Assembly (NCBI GenBank): GCA_046309775.1
Contig: JBKCOM010000040.1
Span: 15,562 to 79,561 of the forward strand
Direction: 5' to 3'
Length of the DNA: 64,000 bases
DNA from: JAIXWP01 sp046309775
GTDB taxonomy: Bacteria; Bacteroidota; Bacteroidia; Flavobacteriales_D; Sanyastnellaceae
The notes below the pieces were generated by a model, which had not been told where the DNA came from, searched no databases, and worked only from the letters and a program-made list of their open reading frames with translations. The position numbers and the translations under genes were made by a program. Positions 28,214 through 36,097 of the stretch are shown here, in pieces (within the stretch, counting starts at the first letter, position 1; each line of letters begins with the position of its first letter).

Positions 28214-28975
28214 TTAGCCTTTTTTGAACTTATTAATTGCGTTTTTAGTGAAATCAGAAAGCACCAGTCTTCCGCTGATTTCGGCCCTTTCAAAGAGTAA
28301 TGTGCCCCAATCCTCAGTGCCTCTCCAAAATATCTTTTTGAGCTCGCTCATTGCCTCTGGATTGCTCGCTGCAAGGCGATTGGCGAGAATATCAATGGCT
28401 TGGTCCATTTGCTCAGCAGTGTCAAAAATTTCGGTAAATAAACCTTTTTCTTTGGCCCACTGAGCAGACTGCCATTCGGTAGCATTGATGGCCAATTGAC
28501 TCATGGCAGAAAGACCTATTTTTCGTTCTACTGCTGGGCCCACCACGAATGGTCCGATTCCAACAGCAAGCTCACTCAATTTGACATCTGCCTTTGTTGT
28601 TGCAAAACAGTAATCAACAGAAGCAGCCACTCCTACTCCTCCACCCACTGCCTTGCTTTGCACGCGACCAATAATCAGTTTGGGACAAGTTCGCATGGCA
28701 TTAATTACAAGCGCGAATCCTGAGAAGAAGGTCTTACCAGTATTAAAGTCCTCAATCGCAATCAATTCGTCGAAGCTGGCTCCTGCGCAAAAAGCCTTTT
28801 CGCCTTCACTTTTTAACACAATGACAGAAACGTCGGGACGGCTTCCTGTTTCCTCAATCGTACTTGCTAATCTTCTTAGCAAGACACCTGGCAATGAATT
28901 GCTTTGAGGGTGAAAAAAAGTAATTGTAGCGATTGAATTCGCTACAGAAACGTTCACACTGCCGTTTTGCTCCAT
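28214..28975 (-). CDS. Enoyl-CoA hydratase/isomerase family protein
   Basis: This 253-residue crotonase-fold protein has the oxyanion-hole segments KAFCAGASFDEL and KAVGGGVGVAASVDYCFAT, then KLSELAVGIGPFVVGP. The usual second catalytic Glu position appears to be replaced (GIGPF context), so hydratase activity is uncertain and another crotonase reaction is possible. It stands alone and converges on the anti-sigma gene with no intergenic space. Confidence 0.82.
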   Translation of the reverse strand: MEQNGSVNVSVANSIATITFFHPQSNSLPGVLLRRLASTIEETGSRPDVSVIVLKSEGEKAFCAGASFDELIAIEDFNTGKTFFSGFALVINAMRTCPKLIIGRVQSKAVGGGVGVAASVDYCFATTKADVKLSELAVGIGPFVVGPAVERKIGLSAMSQLAINATEWQSAQWAKEKGLFTEIFDTAEQMDQAIDILANRLAASNPEAMSELKKIFWRGTEDWGTLLFERAEISGRLVLSDFTKNAINKFKKG

Positions 28976-28994
28976 GGGAATATGATAATTTGTG

Positions 28995-29002
28995 CAAATC
29001 TA
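28995..29002 (-). promoter_or_regulatory. -7 box (TAGATTTG) for the enoyl-CoA hydratase gene
   Basis: It is a TAnnTTTG match on the minus strand 19 bp before the ATG. The nearest TTTG upstream is too far (25 bp) to be a normal -33 element. Confidence 0.45.
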
Positions 29003-29088
29003 ATTAAGGTGAGCTATTTTACTTTATCAAAATAAAATTGTATATTGCATCGACCTTAACGAATCTTAATAACCAAAATCCTACGCTC

Positions 29089-29400
29089 ATGACTACCAAT
29101 CGTGAACAACTTCGATATGCAGTTCAAGAATTCTTAAACGATGTGATCGAGCAAGGTTTTCACCATCTAATCAATCATCCTCAGAGTGATACGGAGTTGA
29201 ATTCCATCATTAAAGAAGCAACAGACGAGCTCAATGAGCACATTATGCGCATTGACAATCATGAATTAAAGGGGAATCAATCAGAACTAGAAAAACATTA
29301 CAAAGCAATTTCTCGATCGGCTCAAGTAAAAAGCCTTGAATTACTTAGCAGACTTCAAAAAATTCAGCAAAGAGACATACCCCGGTTGAAGCGGGTTTAG
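29089..29400 (+). CDS. Small helical hypothetical protein
   Basis: This 103-residue soluble, almost wholly helical, charged protein (opening with MTTNREQLRYAVQEFLNDV) has no recognised domain. An upstream in-frame ATG exists, but its 17 extra residues are low in helix propensity and begin within the promoter region, so the second ATG is preferred. It is monocistronic. I do not recognise the family. Confidence 0.6.
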   Translation: MTTNREQLRYAVQEFLNDVIEQGFHHLINHPQSDTELNSIIKEATDELNEHIMRIDNHELKGNQSELEKHYKAISRSAQVKSLELLSRLQKIQQRDIPRLKRV

Positions 29401-29429
29401 AATTTTTAATAAAGGGCGCGGAAACGGAT

Positions 29430-29437
29430 TAAATTTG
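29430..29437 (+). promoter_or_regulatory. -7 box (TAAATTTG) for the TPR-like membrane protein
   Basis: It is a perfect match to TAnnTTTG, 20 bp before the ATG. Confidence 0.5.
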
Positions 29438-29457
29438 CGCACCTTTTTTTAGAAGTA

Positions 29458-29979
29458 ATGAAATCAATTGACGGAAGAATCGTAAAAATCGCCATAGCTG
29501 TTGCGGCATTGGCATATTCAATATATTTATTCGTATCAGGAAGTTGGATTAGCGGCATATTCATGACGCTATTGACGGCGCTCCTAATCTTACTCGTATT
29601 TAGAAGTATTCGCCTTATTCTTGCGTTTTTGCAAATCAGACAGCAAAAAATGGAAAAGGCCAAAGAATGGTTGGAACGTATCAATCCGAATCATCTTTGG
29701 AAAAATCAAAAAGGCTATTATTATTTCCTATTGGGTTCGGTGGATGTTCAGAAGAACAGTCTTTCTCAAAGTGAAAAATATTTTAGAACAGCACTTAGCC
29801 ATGGCCTTCGCATGGAGCATGACAAAGCAGCCGTTTATCTAAACTTAGCTGTGATTCTTGCCAACAAGCGCAAAAAGCGCGAGGCAATGGCCATGATTAC
29901 TGAAGCTAAAAAATATGATTCTAAAGGCTACCTAAAGAACGATATCAAACAGGTGAGCAAGATGATCAATAGTCTTTAA
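29458..29979 (+). CDS. Membrane protein with TPR-like repeats
   Basis: This 173-residue protein has two adjacent hydrophobic segments in residues 8-60 and then a helical region with TPR-like pattern (WKNQKGYYYFLLGSVDVQKN, SEKYFRTALSHGL, AAVYLNLAVILANKRKKREA). It is likely an inner-membrane protein with a cytoplasmic protein-binding tail. It overlaps the convergent gene by 4 bp. No specific function can be assigned. Confidence 0.7.
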   Translation: MKSIDGRIVKIAIAVAALAYSIYLFVSGSWISGIFMTLLTALLILLVFRSIRLILAFLQIRQQKMEKAKEWLERINPNHLWKNQKGYYYFLLGSVDVQKNSLSQSEKYFRTALSHGLRMEHDKAAVYLNLAVILANKRKKREAMAMITEAKKYDSKGYLKNDIKQVSKMINSL

Positions 29980-30674
29980 TCTTTGTTGTAGGCGTCGGCA
30001 GCCAACCAGAGGGCATCATCTTTTTTAGATTGCAAAAAGTATGAACTTCCTCCAACCACTATACCAGCGGCCATCATTGGGCTAAAACGAACAGCATCAT
30101 CACTTTGATTGATGATATCATAGGTGATGATACCTGCACCTAAAGCAATTAAAGTAGCCTGTAAAATCTTGAAATTTCTGAATGCATTAAGATGTTTCAC
30201 AGAGGCCTCGTTGTCTTTCAAATCATTCTTTAGGCTCTTGAATCTTGCCTTCTTCACCTCTCCATCACCCATGGAGTAGTATTGATATATTTCTCCACTA
30301 GCTAGTGTTTCAGGTTTCTCATCCCCCTCTACTTCTAATGTTTCGCCACCATAGAATTCTATATCGACCTCTTCAAATAAATTGATTTTTCCTTTTTTAA
30401 TTCTGAGCGCATAACGCTCGGCTTTCTCACCATGGATTTTATTGAGATTTGCTAAAAAACCATGGTTATTTTGGATGTAGGCAACAATACCCGTTTCAAA
30501 CTTCTTACCGTCCAACTCCCATGAAGGCTGCTTTAAAATTGGGTTGATGTACAACACCTTATCACCTTCAAACACCTCACCAGTGTGAAGTTTAACAGAG
30601 TGCTCGGCCTCAGTTTTTTGGGCGAATGTCGAACTGCAAATTGCAGTAAAGAATAATAGAAATAAAAAACGCAT
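29976..30674 (-). CDS. Secreted hypothetical protein with C-terminal membrane segments
   Basis: This 232-residue protein starts at the ATG preceding the signal peptide FLFLLFFTAICSSTFAQ; a longer frame would overlap the neighbouring hydrolase. The middle part is beta-rich (HTGEVFEGDKVLYINPI), and the last 60 residues contain two hydrophobic stretches (FKILQATLIALGAGIITYDII; FSPMMAAGIVVGGSSYF). I do not recognise the family. Confidence 0.6.
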   Translation of the reverse strand: MRFLFLLFFTAICSSTFAQKTEAEHSVKLHTGEVFEGDKVLYINPILKQPSWELDGKKFETGIVAYIQNNHGFLANLNKIHGEKAERYALRIKKGKINLFEEVDIEFYGGETLEVEGDEKPETLASGEIYQYYSMGDGEVKKARFKSLKNDLKDNEASVKHLNAFRNFKILQATLIALGAGIITYDIINQSDDAVRFSPMMAAGIVVGGSSYFLQSKKDDALWLAADAYNKD

Positions 30675-30720
30675 AGGGGTGGATTTTGCGCCAATTGTAC
30701 GAACACAGCATTCGAAGGTT

Positions 30721-31389
30721 TCACAATGAAAGCACTTCTTTTTCCACAAAATTGTTGATGATGTTTGAAACTTCATCAGCGCGATCAAAAGCACTAAAGT
30801 GCCCTCCATTCTCCAAAACAACTGGATTTTTCATTTTTCTATAATCAAACAATACATCATTGGAGCCGATGATTTGAAGGTATTTGCCAGATGGTTCTTC
30901 GTTGTTATCCCATTCCAACACAGCCTTTACACTAAAATGAATAAACTTCGGTCCCAACCCACTCATCATCTCATAAAACATCTGTCTTTGTTGTGGATTT
31001 TTAAAGCCCATAAATGTATCTGCCAGTTTATAGAAATATGGAATTGTTTTCGGGCTGACCGCTTTGTGAATGCGTGATTGCTTTACAACCTTTAGAATTT
31101 TTGGAAACTGGTGGCTGCCTGTGGGCGCACTAATCAAGATAGTGGCTAGTGGATTCACAATTCGGCTCAACTCTACGGACATCATTCCGCCCATGGAAGA
31201 CCCGACGATGATATTATTTTCAGTAGTAATTCTAGCGGCGATAATTTTTGCAAAATCCTTCATGTCTTTAGAATCCTGAGCGTCTACCCAATTGAGGTAG
31301 TGAACTTTTCCGTGGCGGAGCTGAAAATTTTGATAAATTCTTTGATCCGCGCCCATTCCTGGGATAAGGTAATAATTGATTTCGCCCAT
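30721..31389 (-). CDS. Alpha/beta hydrolase
   Basis: This 222-residue protein has the nucleophile elbow GSSMGGMMS, an N-terminal PGMGADQRIYQ loop and a C-terminal histidine in NGGHFSAF. The ATG before GEINYYLIPGMG is chosen because a longer frame would run through the promoter and start of pyrR. The substrate is unknown. It is divergent from pyrR with only 24 bp between the two start codons. Confidence 0.78.
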   Translation of the reverse strand: MGEINYYLIPGMGADQRIYQNFQLRHGKVHYLNWVDAQDSKDMKDFAKIIAARITTENNIIVGSSMGGMMSVELSRIVNPLATILISAPTGSHQFPKILKVVKQSRIHKAVSPKTIPYFYKLADTFMGFKNPQQRQMFYEMMSGLGPKFIHFSVKAVLEWDNNEEPSGKYLQIIGSNDVLFDYRKMKNPVVLENGGHFSAFDRADEVSNIINNFVEKEVLSL

Positions 31390-31405
31390 TTCTACTTTAT
31401 ATTTG
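31376..31405 (+). promoter_or_regulatory. Promoter of pyrR (TTG-N19-TATATTTG)
   Basis: Both elements match the Bacteroidota consensus at normal spacing. The -7 box ends 8 bp before the pyrR ATG, so the mRNA leader is at most a few bases long. The promoter overlaps the start of the divergent hydrolase gene. Confidence 0.6.
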
Positions 31406-31413
31406 TTGCCGTT

Positions 31414-31956
31414 ATGGCCAAGGTAACATTGATTGATAGCAACCATTTACGTCTGATTGTAAACAGATTGTGCTATCAATTAATTGAAAACCATGACCTC
31501 TTTTCAAACACAGTCATCCTCGGGCTTCAGCCACGTGGTGTTTTTTTCGCTGAAAAGATTGTGCAAAATTTAAAACAAATTGCACCGAACACCACTGTTA
31601 ATTTTGGCAAAGTTGATCCCACTTTTTACAGAGATGATTTTCGAAGAAGTGATAAAACCTTGTTGGCTCAACCTACTGACATTCCATTCAATTTAGAAGG
31701 CAAGAATGTTGTGTTGATCGATGATGTGCTCTACACCGGACGCACCATTCGCGCTGGCTTAGAGGGCATGATGGAATATGGACGTCCAAAGACGATAGAA
31801 TTGATGGTACTCATCGATCGCAGATTCAGCAGAGAACTTCCCATTGAGCCCACTTATATTGGTATGAGTGTAGATAGCTACGACAATCAGAAAGTAAAAG
31901 TAATTTGGGACGATGTGCAGGGCAGTAAAGTGACCTTATTAACCGAATCAGAATAA
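31414..31956 (+). CDS. pyrR: PyrR bifunctional regulator / uracil phosphoribosyltransferase
   Basis: This 180-residue PRTase-fold protein has the PRPP-binding loop VVLIDDVLYTGRTIRAGLE and the PyrR-specific ILGLQPRGVFFAEKI near the N-terminus. In Gram-positives PyrR binds pyr mRNA leaders to cause attenuation and also makes UMP from uracil. Here its own promoter leaves almost no leader, so RNA-based control before pyrR itself is unlikely. The stop codon overlaps the pyrB ATG (TAATG), giving tight coupling. Confidence 0.92.
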   Translation: MAKVTLIDSNHLRLIVNRLCYQLIENHDLFSNTVILGLQPRGVFFAEKIVQNLKQIAPNTTVNFGKVDPTFYRDDFRRSDKTLLAQPTDIPFNLEGKNVVLIDDVLYTGRTIRAGLEGMMEYGRPKTIELMVLIDRRFSRELPIEPTYIGMSVDSYDNQKVKVIWDDVQGSKVTLLTESE

Positions 31957-32909
31957 TGGAAAAAACATTGAGCGTCAAACATCTTATTGGAATTAAAGAT
32001 CTTACCAAAGAAGATATTGAGCTCATTTTTTCTCAAGCAGATGAATTCAAGGAAGTCTTGAATCGCCCCATTAAAAAAGTACCATCCTTAAGAGATGTAA
32101 CTGTAGCCAATCTCTTTTTTGAAAATAGCACTCGAACGCGCTTGAGCTTTGAGCTCGCTGAAAAGCGACTCAGTGCTGATGTAGTAAATTTTAGCGCCAG
32201 CACATCCAGTGTGAAGAAGGGAGAAACATTGGTGGATACCGTCAATAATATTCTCTCCATGAAGGTAGATATGGTGGTAATGCGCCACAGTTCTCCTGGA
32301 GCATGTTTGTTTTTAAGTCAACACATTGATGCGTCAATCGTGAATGCCGGAGATGGCACTCATGAACACCCTACCCAAGCCTTATTGGATGCTTATTCAA
32401 TAAGGGAAAGTTTGGGAAGTGTTAAAGGAAAAAAAGTAGCAATCGTAGGAGACATTCTCCATAGCCGAGTTGCGTTAAGCAACATTTACTGCTTGAAAAA
32501 GCTAGGAGCAGAAGTCATGGTGTGTGGACCAAGCACACTCATTCCTAAGCATATAGCTCATTTGGGAGTTAAAGTAGAACACGACCTAAGAACAGCACTC
32601 GAATGGTGTGATGTAGCCAACATGCTTCGTATTCAGCTAGAAAGACAGGATGTTGGAGTGCCTTACTTCCCTACCCTTCGCGAGTACAGTTTGCAATATG
32701 GATTGACGAAAGAAATACTTGATTCCTTACCAAAAAAGATTGTAGTTATGCACCCTGGACCAATCAATCGAGGCGTGGAAATTACAAGCGAAGTAGCTGA
32801 TAGTAAGCAAAGTATAATTCTCAACCAGGTCGAAAATGGAGTAGCCATTCGTATGGCGGTAATCTTCTTGTTATCCCAAAGAAGAAGAAATCAAGGAGAA
32901 CTCAACTAA
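31956..32909 (+). CDS. pyrB: Aspartate carbamoyltransferase catalytic subunit
   Basis: This 317-residue enzyme condenses carbamoyl phosphate and aspartate in the second step of UMP synthesis. The carbamoyl-phosphate loop is FFENSTRTRLSFELAEKRL, and other active-site motifs are GDGTHEHPTQALLD and MHPGPINRGVEI. It is translationally coupled to pyrR. No pyrI regulatory subunit follows, so it should act as the free trimer. pyrD lies 30 kb away on the same strand. Confidence 0.95.
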   Translation: MEKTLSVKHLIGIKDLTKEDIELIFSQADEFKEVLNRPIKKVPSLRDVTVANLFFENSTRTRLSFELAEKRLSADVVNFSASTSSVKKGETLVDTVNNILSMKVDMVVMRHSSPGACLFLSQHIDASIVNAGDGTHEHPTQALLDAYSIRESLGSVKGKKVAIVGDILHSRVALSNIYCLKKLGAEVMVCGPSTLIPKHIAHLGVKVEHDLRTALEWCDVANMLRIQLERQDVGVPYFPTLREYSLQYGLTKEILDSLPKKIVVMHPGPINRGVEITSEVADSKQSIILNQVENGVAIRMAVIFLLSQRRRNQGELN

Positions 32910-32963
32910 CATTCTTAGGTTGATTTTTCTGGGACTTCTGACTATTTGTTAAAATTTTTCCCT

Positions 32964-32971
32964 TATCTTTG
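32964..32971 (+). promoter_or_regulatory. -7 box (TATCTTTG) for the STAS gene
   Basis: It is a perfect TAnnTTTG match 17 bp before the ATG, with TTTG 15 bp upstream of it (slightly short spacing). Confidence 0.55.
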
Positions 32972-32988
32972 TAGCAAACCACTCTCTT

Positions 32989-33357
32989 ATGAAGTTTGAA
33001 ATAGAAAATAAGGAAAAGGTTGTTGTGATTAAATCCAAGCTTGAGAAGTTGGATGCTATTCACGCACCAGAACTAAAGAGCGAGATTGTGATGCAAAGCA
33101 AGTCTGGCAACAAAAATCTCATTCTTGACTTATCAGAAACGAGATATATTGATTCATCAGGTCTTTCAGCAGTTCTTGTTGCCAACAGAGCTTGCCGTGA
33201 TAACAACGGAACTTTTGTCCTTTGTGGACTTCAGGAAACCGTTAAGAAATTGATCACTATTTCTCAGCTTGAAAGCGTATTAAAGATTACACCTACCCTC
33301 AATGAAGCCGTTGATTTGGTTTACATGGAAGAGGTAGAACGAGATCTTCAAAACTAA
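32989..33357 (+). CDS. STAS-domain protein (anti-anti-sigma factor type)
   Basis: This 122-residue single STAS domain has the conserved phosphorylatable serine region in RYIDSSGLSAVLVANRACR. Such proteins bind and sequester anti-sigma kinases when dephosphorylated. No RsbW-type kinase or PP2C phosphatase gene lies in the window, so its partner is unknown. It has its own promoter and may be cotranscribed with the T9SS cargo gene 5 bp downstream. Confidence 0.85.
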   Translation: MKFEIENKEKVVVIKSKLEKLDAIHAPELKSEIVMQSKSGNKNLILDLSETRYIDSSGLSAVLVANRACRDNNGTFVLCGLQETVKKLITISQLESVLKITPTLNEAVDLVYMEEVERDLQN

Positions 33358-33362
33358 TTTAT

Positions 33363-34166
33363 ATGAAGAAAATTTTACTTTCGATATCATTCATTGCACT
33401 TGTATCCGCTGCGGCTGCACAATGTGACCCAAACAGCTATGATTGGGCTGGTGCTGCTTTCGGAGTATCGCCAAACCCTACTTTGGGAGAAACATTTGAA
33501 GTGGGAACTGTTGGTCAACCATACGTGGATCAGATCTTCGTAAGAACTCCAGCCACTATCGCCGATATTGAGGGCGCCCCAGACTTAGCTGTGGCTATCG
33601 ACTCATTATCTCTTGATAATATCACCTTCATGCTCGGTGATGTAGAACAAGATCTTTCCGTTCTTGGTCTAACTGTAACATGCAACAACAATGGAGTTTC
33701 TCCGAATCCATGTACCTTTTTCGCGAATGGAAACTATTGCGGTGATGTTACTGGTACACCAACAATCTCTGGAACTTTCCCAGTAAAGATTTACGCCACT
33801 GGATATTTCAATTTCTTCGGACCTCAAGAAGTAGAAAATGTATTTGAGAACTATGAGATCATTATTCAAGGGAATGATGTGAATGTTCGTGAGACATCCG
33901 CTCCACTTGAAATGTCGCTTGGAAATCCAAGTCCAAATCCATCTAATATTAGTGCTACAATTCCATTCGATTTGACTACCAACGGTACTGTGCAGTTTAC
34001 GCTGTATAATATGCTCGGTGAAATGGTTGAAAGAAGAACTGTGAGCGGAAAGAAAGGTAACAACAGTTTGACTGTTGAAACACAGAATTTGAAATCAGGT
34101 GTTTATTTGTATAGCATCCAAGCTGGTGAAAAGAAATTTACCAAGCGATTAATGGTGCAACACTAA
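33363..34166 (+). CDS. Secreted T9SS type A sorting-domain protein
   Basis: This 267-residue protein has a signal peptide (ISFIALVSAAAAQ) and a body of about 160 residues with paired cysteines (CNNNGVSPNPCTFFANGNYCGD), then a sorting domain (about 185-267: NPSPNPSN, TLYNMLGEMVERR, SGVYLYSIQAGEKKFTKRLMV). It is a small surface or secreted cargo protein of unknown ligand. It follows the STAS gene by 5 bp and ends at a strong terminator. Confidence 0.8.
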   Translation: MKKILLSISFIALVSAAAAQCDPNSYDWAGAAFGVSPNPTLGETFEVGTVGQPYVDQIFVRTPATIADIEGAPDLAVAIDSLSLDNITFMLGDVEQDLSVLGLTVTCNNNGVSPNPCTFFANGNYCGDVTGTPTISGTFPVKIYATGYFNFFGPQEVENVFENYEIIIQGNDVNVRETSAPLEMSLGNPSPNPSNISATIPFDLTTNGTVQFTLYNMLGEMVERRTVSGKKGNNSLTVETQNLKSGVYLYSIQAGEKKFTKRLMVQH

Positions 34167-34184
34167 AAAGATTTATCAACAAAG

Positions 34185-34216
34185 AAAACCGTTGCGTTCG
34201 GCAACGGTTTTTTTTT
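34185..34216 (+). terminator. Intrinsic terminator after the T9SS cargo gene
   Basis: It has an 11-bp perfect stem (AAAACCGTTGC/GCAACGGTTTT), a 5-base loop and a run of T. It ends a few bases before the RNase Z start. Confidence 0.9.
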
Positions 34217-34220
34217 GCCT

Positions 34221-35132
34221 ATGACCTTCGATGTACTCATATTAGGTTGTGGTGCTGCCACACCAACGGCCAAGCACCTGCCAACTTCACAGCTTGTCAA
34301 TCTCCATGACAAGCTATTTCTTATTGATTGTGGTGAGGGCACGCAAATGCAATTGAGAAGGCATAAAATCAAAATGCAGCGTATTCAGCATATCTTTATT
34401 TCTCACCTCCATGGCGATCACTATCTTGGATTGGTAGGACTCATCAGCAGTATGCATCTTTTGGGGAGAAAGAATTCACTGCACTTATATGGACCTCCTG
34501 AGTTGGAGGAATTGGTAAAACTCAATCTAAAGGTTTCTCAGACTTATCTCGAGTTTCCGATTATTTATCATTCCATTTCAGGAAGTGAATTGAATTTGGA
34601 ATTTGAAGATAAGACTTTAGAAGTTTATAGTTTTCCCCTAAAGCATCGCATTCCTTGTCATGGTTTTTTATTTAAGGAAAAAACAAAACCTCCGAAAATC
34701 AGAAAGGAAATAATTTCAGAATACAAGCTTATTCCATCTCAAATTTTATTATTAAAAAATAGAAAAGAAGTTGTTTTGGATAATGGGCAAGTATTAAATG
34801 TTGAAAATGCCTGTATCGAGTCAGAACCACCGCGCCAGTATGCTTATTGCAGCGATACAATGTATTGGGAAACGCTTGTTCCTTTCATTAAAGACTCAGA
34901 TGTGTTGTATCATGAGAGCACATTTCTAGATTCGGAATCTGATCGCGCAAAGGCCACATTTCACAGCACGGCAAGACAAGCAGGCAAGATTGCAAAAATG
35001 GCCAATGTTGGAACACTTATTTTAGGCCATTATAGCTCTAGATATAATAGTGAAGAAGATTTTATTCGACAAGCCTCAGAAGAGTTTCCAAAAGTCGTTG
35101 CATCAACAGAGGGCATGATAATCAATTTATAA
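34221..35132 (+). CDS. rnz: Ribonuclease Z
   Basis: This 303-residue metallo-beta-lactamase-fold endonuclease trims the 3' ends of tRNA precursors. The zinc motif is HLHGDHYLGL, with further ligands in YCSDT and ILGHYSSRY. The ATG is used; an earlier in-frame TTG lies inside the T-run of the preceding terminator and is unlikely. The gene begins directly after that terminator, so it needs its own weak promoter or read-through. Confidence 0.92.
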   Translation: MTFDVLILGCGAATPTAKHLPTSQLVNLHDKLFLIDCGEGTQMQLRRHKIKMQRIQHIFISHLHGDHYLGLVGLISSMHLLGRKNSLHLYGPPELEELVKLNLKVSQTYLEFPIIYHSISGSELNLEFEDKTLEVYSFPLKHRIPCHGFLFKEKTKPPKIRKEIISEYKLIPSQILLLKNRKEVVLDNGQVLNVENACIESEPPRQYAYCSDTMYWETLVPFIKDSDVLYHESTFLDSESDRAKATFHSTARQAGKIAKMANVGTLILGHYSSRYNSEEDFIRQASEEFPKVVASTEGMIINL

Positions 35133-36080
35133 TTACCTGCCGCCAGCATTCATTCGCTGGCGTTTAATAAGATATTGAAGCAATATATGATTGAAGCCTT
35201 CATTGATATCCGCTTCCACAAAGTCGATGCGGTATGCCCCACATTTTAATTTCAAATCTGTTTTGAACTTCCGCATATTTTCGAGGTAGGTTTCTCGAAT
35301 ATCTGCCGGGTTCACTTTTATCTCTTGTCCAGTCTCTAAATCTGTGAAAGTATAAGGTCTATTTTCATATTCAAATAGCTCTTCCTTGCTTTTATCAGTA
35401 ACATGAAAAAGAATTACTTCATGTTTATTGTGCTTCAAATGCTGCAATGCACTGAAGAGCTCATCGGCCTTTTCAGAATTGTCGAGCATATCACTAAAAA
35501 TGATTACCAATGATCTTCTATGAACGCTTTCAGCGATTTCATGAAGTGTATCGGTGACGAACGTTTGTTTCTTGGAAGCACCGTCCACGGTGTTGAGCAA
35601 TCGTTCAAGTTCGTTGTACAAGTAAGCGATGTGTGCCCCACTGCTACCTGTGCGAGTATTCACGTCTATTTTATCAGAAAATATACTTAAACCCACGGCA
35701 TCACGCTGATTTTTGAGCAACTCAATTAATGCTGCGGAGGCATAGATTGAAAACTTTAACTTATTGAATTCATCTCCCTCAATGCGCACACCTTCGGGAA
35801 AGAACATCGATGATGAAGAGTCTATTAAAATTTGACAGCGAAGGTTTGTCTCCTCTTCATAGCGTTTCACAAAATGCTTATCAGTTCGAGCCAACAGCTT
35901 CCAGTCGAGATGCCTTGTGCTCTCTCCACTATTATATTGTCTGTGCTCTGCAAACTCAACGGAGAAACCGTGGAAAGGGCTTTTATGCATGCCAGTAATA
36001 AATCCTTCCACTGCTTGCTTCGCCAACATCTCGAGTCGGCTTAGGTTCTGAATTTGTCTTCTATCAATATTAATCGGCAT
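35133..36080 (-). CDS. DUF58 domain protein
   Basis: This 315-residue soluble protein has a von Willebrand A-like fold with the DUF58 signature (GMHKSPFHGFSVEF..HRQYNSGESTRHLDWKLLARTDKHFVK shortened here) and a MIDAS-like DSSSSM motif. In Bacteroidota, DUF58 genes normally sit beside a MoxR ATPase and BatA/BatD genes of the aerotolerance cluster; none is adjacent here. It converges with rnz with no gap. Confidence 0.85.
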   Translation of the reverse strand: MPINIDRRQIQNLSRLEMLAKQAVEGFITGMHKSPFHGFSVEFAEHRQYNSGESTRHLDWKLLARTDKHFVKRYEEETNLRCQILIDSSSSMFFPEGVRIEGDEFNKLKFSIYASAALIELLKNQRDAVGLSIFSDKIDVNTRTGSSGAHIAYLYNELERLLNTVDGASKKQTFVTDTLHEIAESVHRRSLVIIFSDMLDNSEKADELFSALQHLKHNKHEVILFHVTDKSKEELFEYENRPYTFTDLETGQEIKVNPADIRETYLENMRKFKTDLKLKCGAYRIDFVEADINEGFNHILLQYLIKRQRMNAGGR

Positions 36081-36084
36081 GTTT

Positions 36085-36092
36085 CAAAGGTA
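36085..36092 (-). promoter_or_regulatory. -7 box (TACCTTTG) 4 bp before the DUF58 ATG
   Basis: It is a perfect TAnnTTTG match on the minus strand with only four bases between it and the start codon, implying a leaderless or nearly leaderless mRNA. No clear -33 element is seen. Confidence 0.45.
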
Positions 36093-36097
36093 TGAAA

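Noticed and set aside
34215..34220. Upstream TTG start for RNase Z
   Set aside because: It falls in the T-run of the preceding terminator; the ATG two codons later gives the family-typical start.
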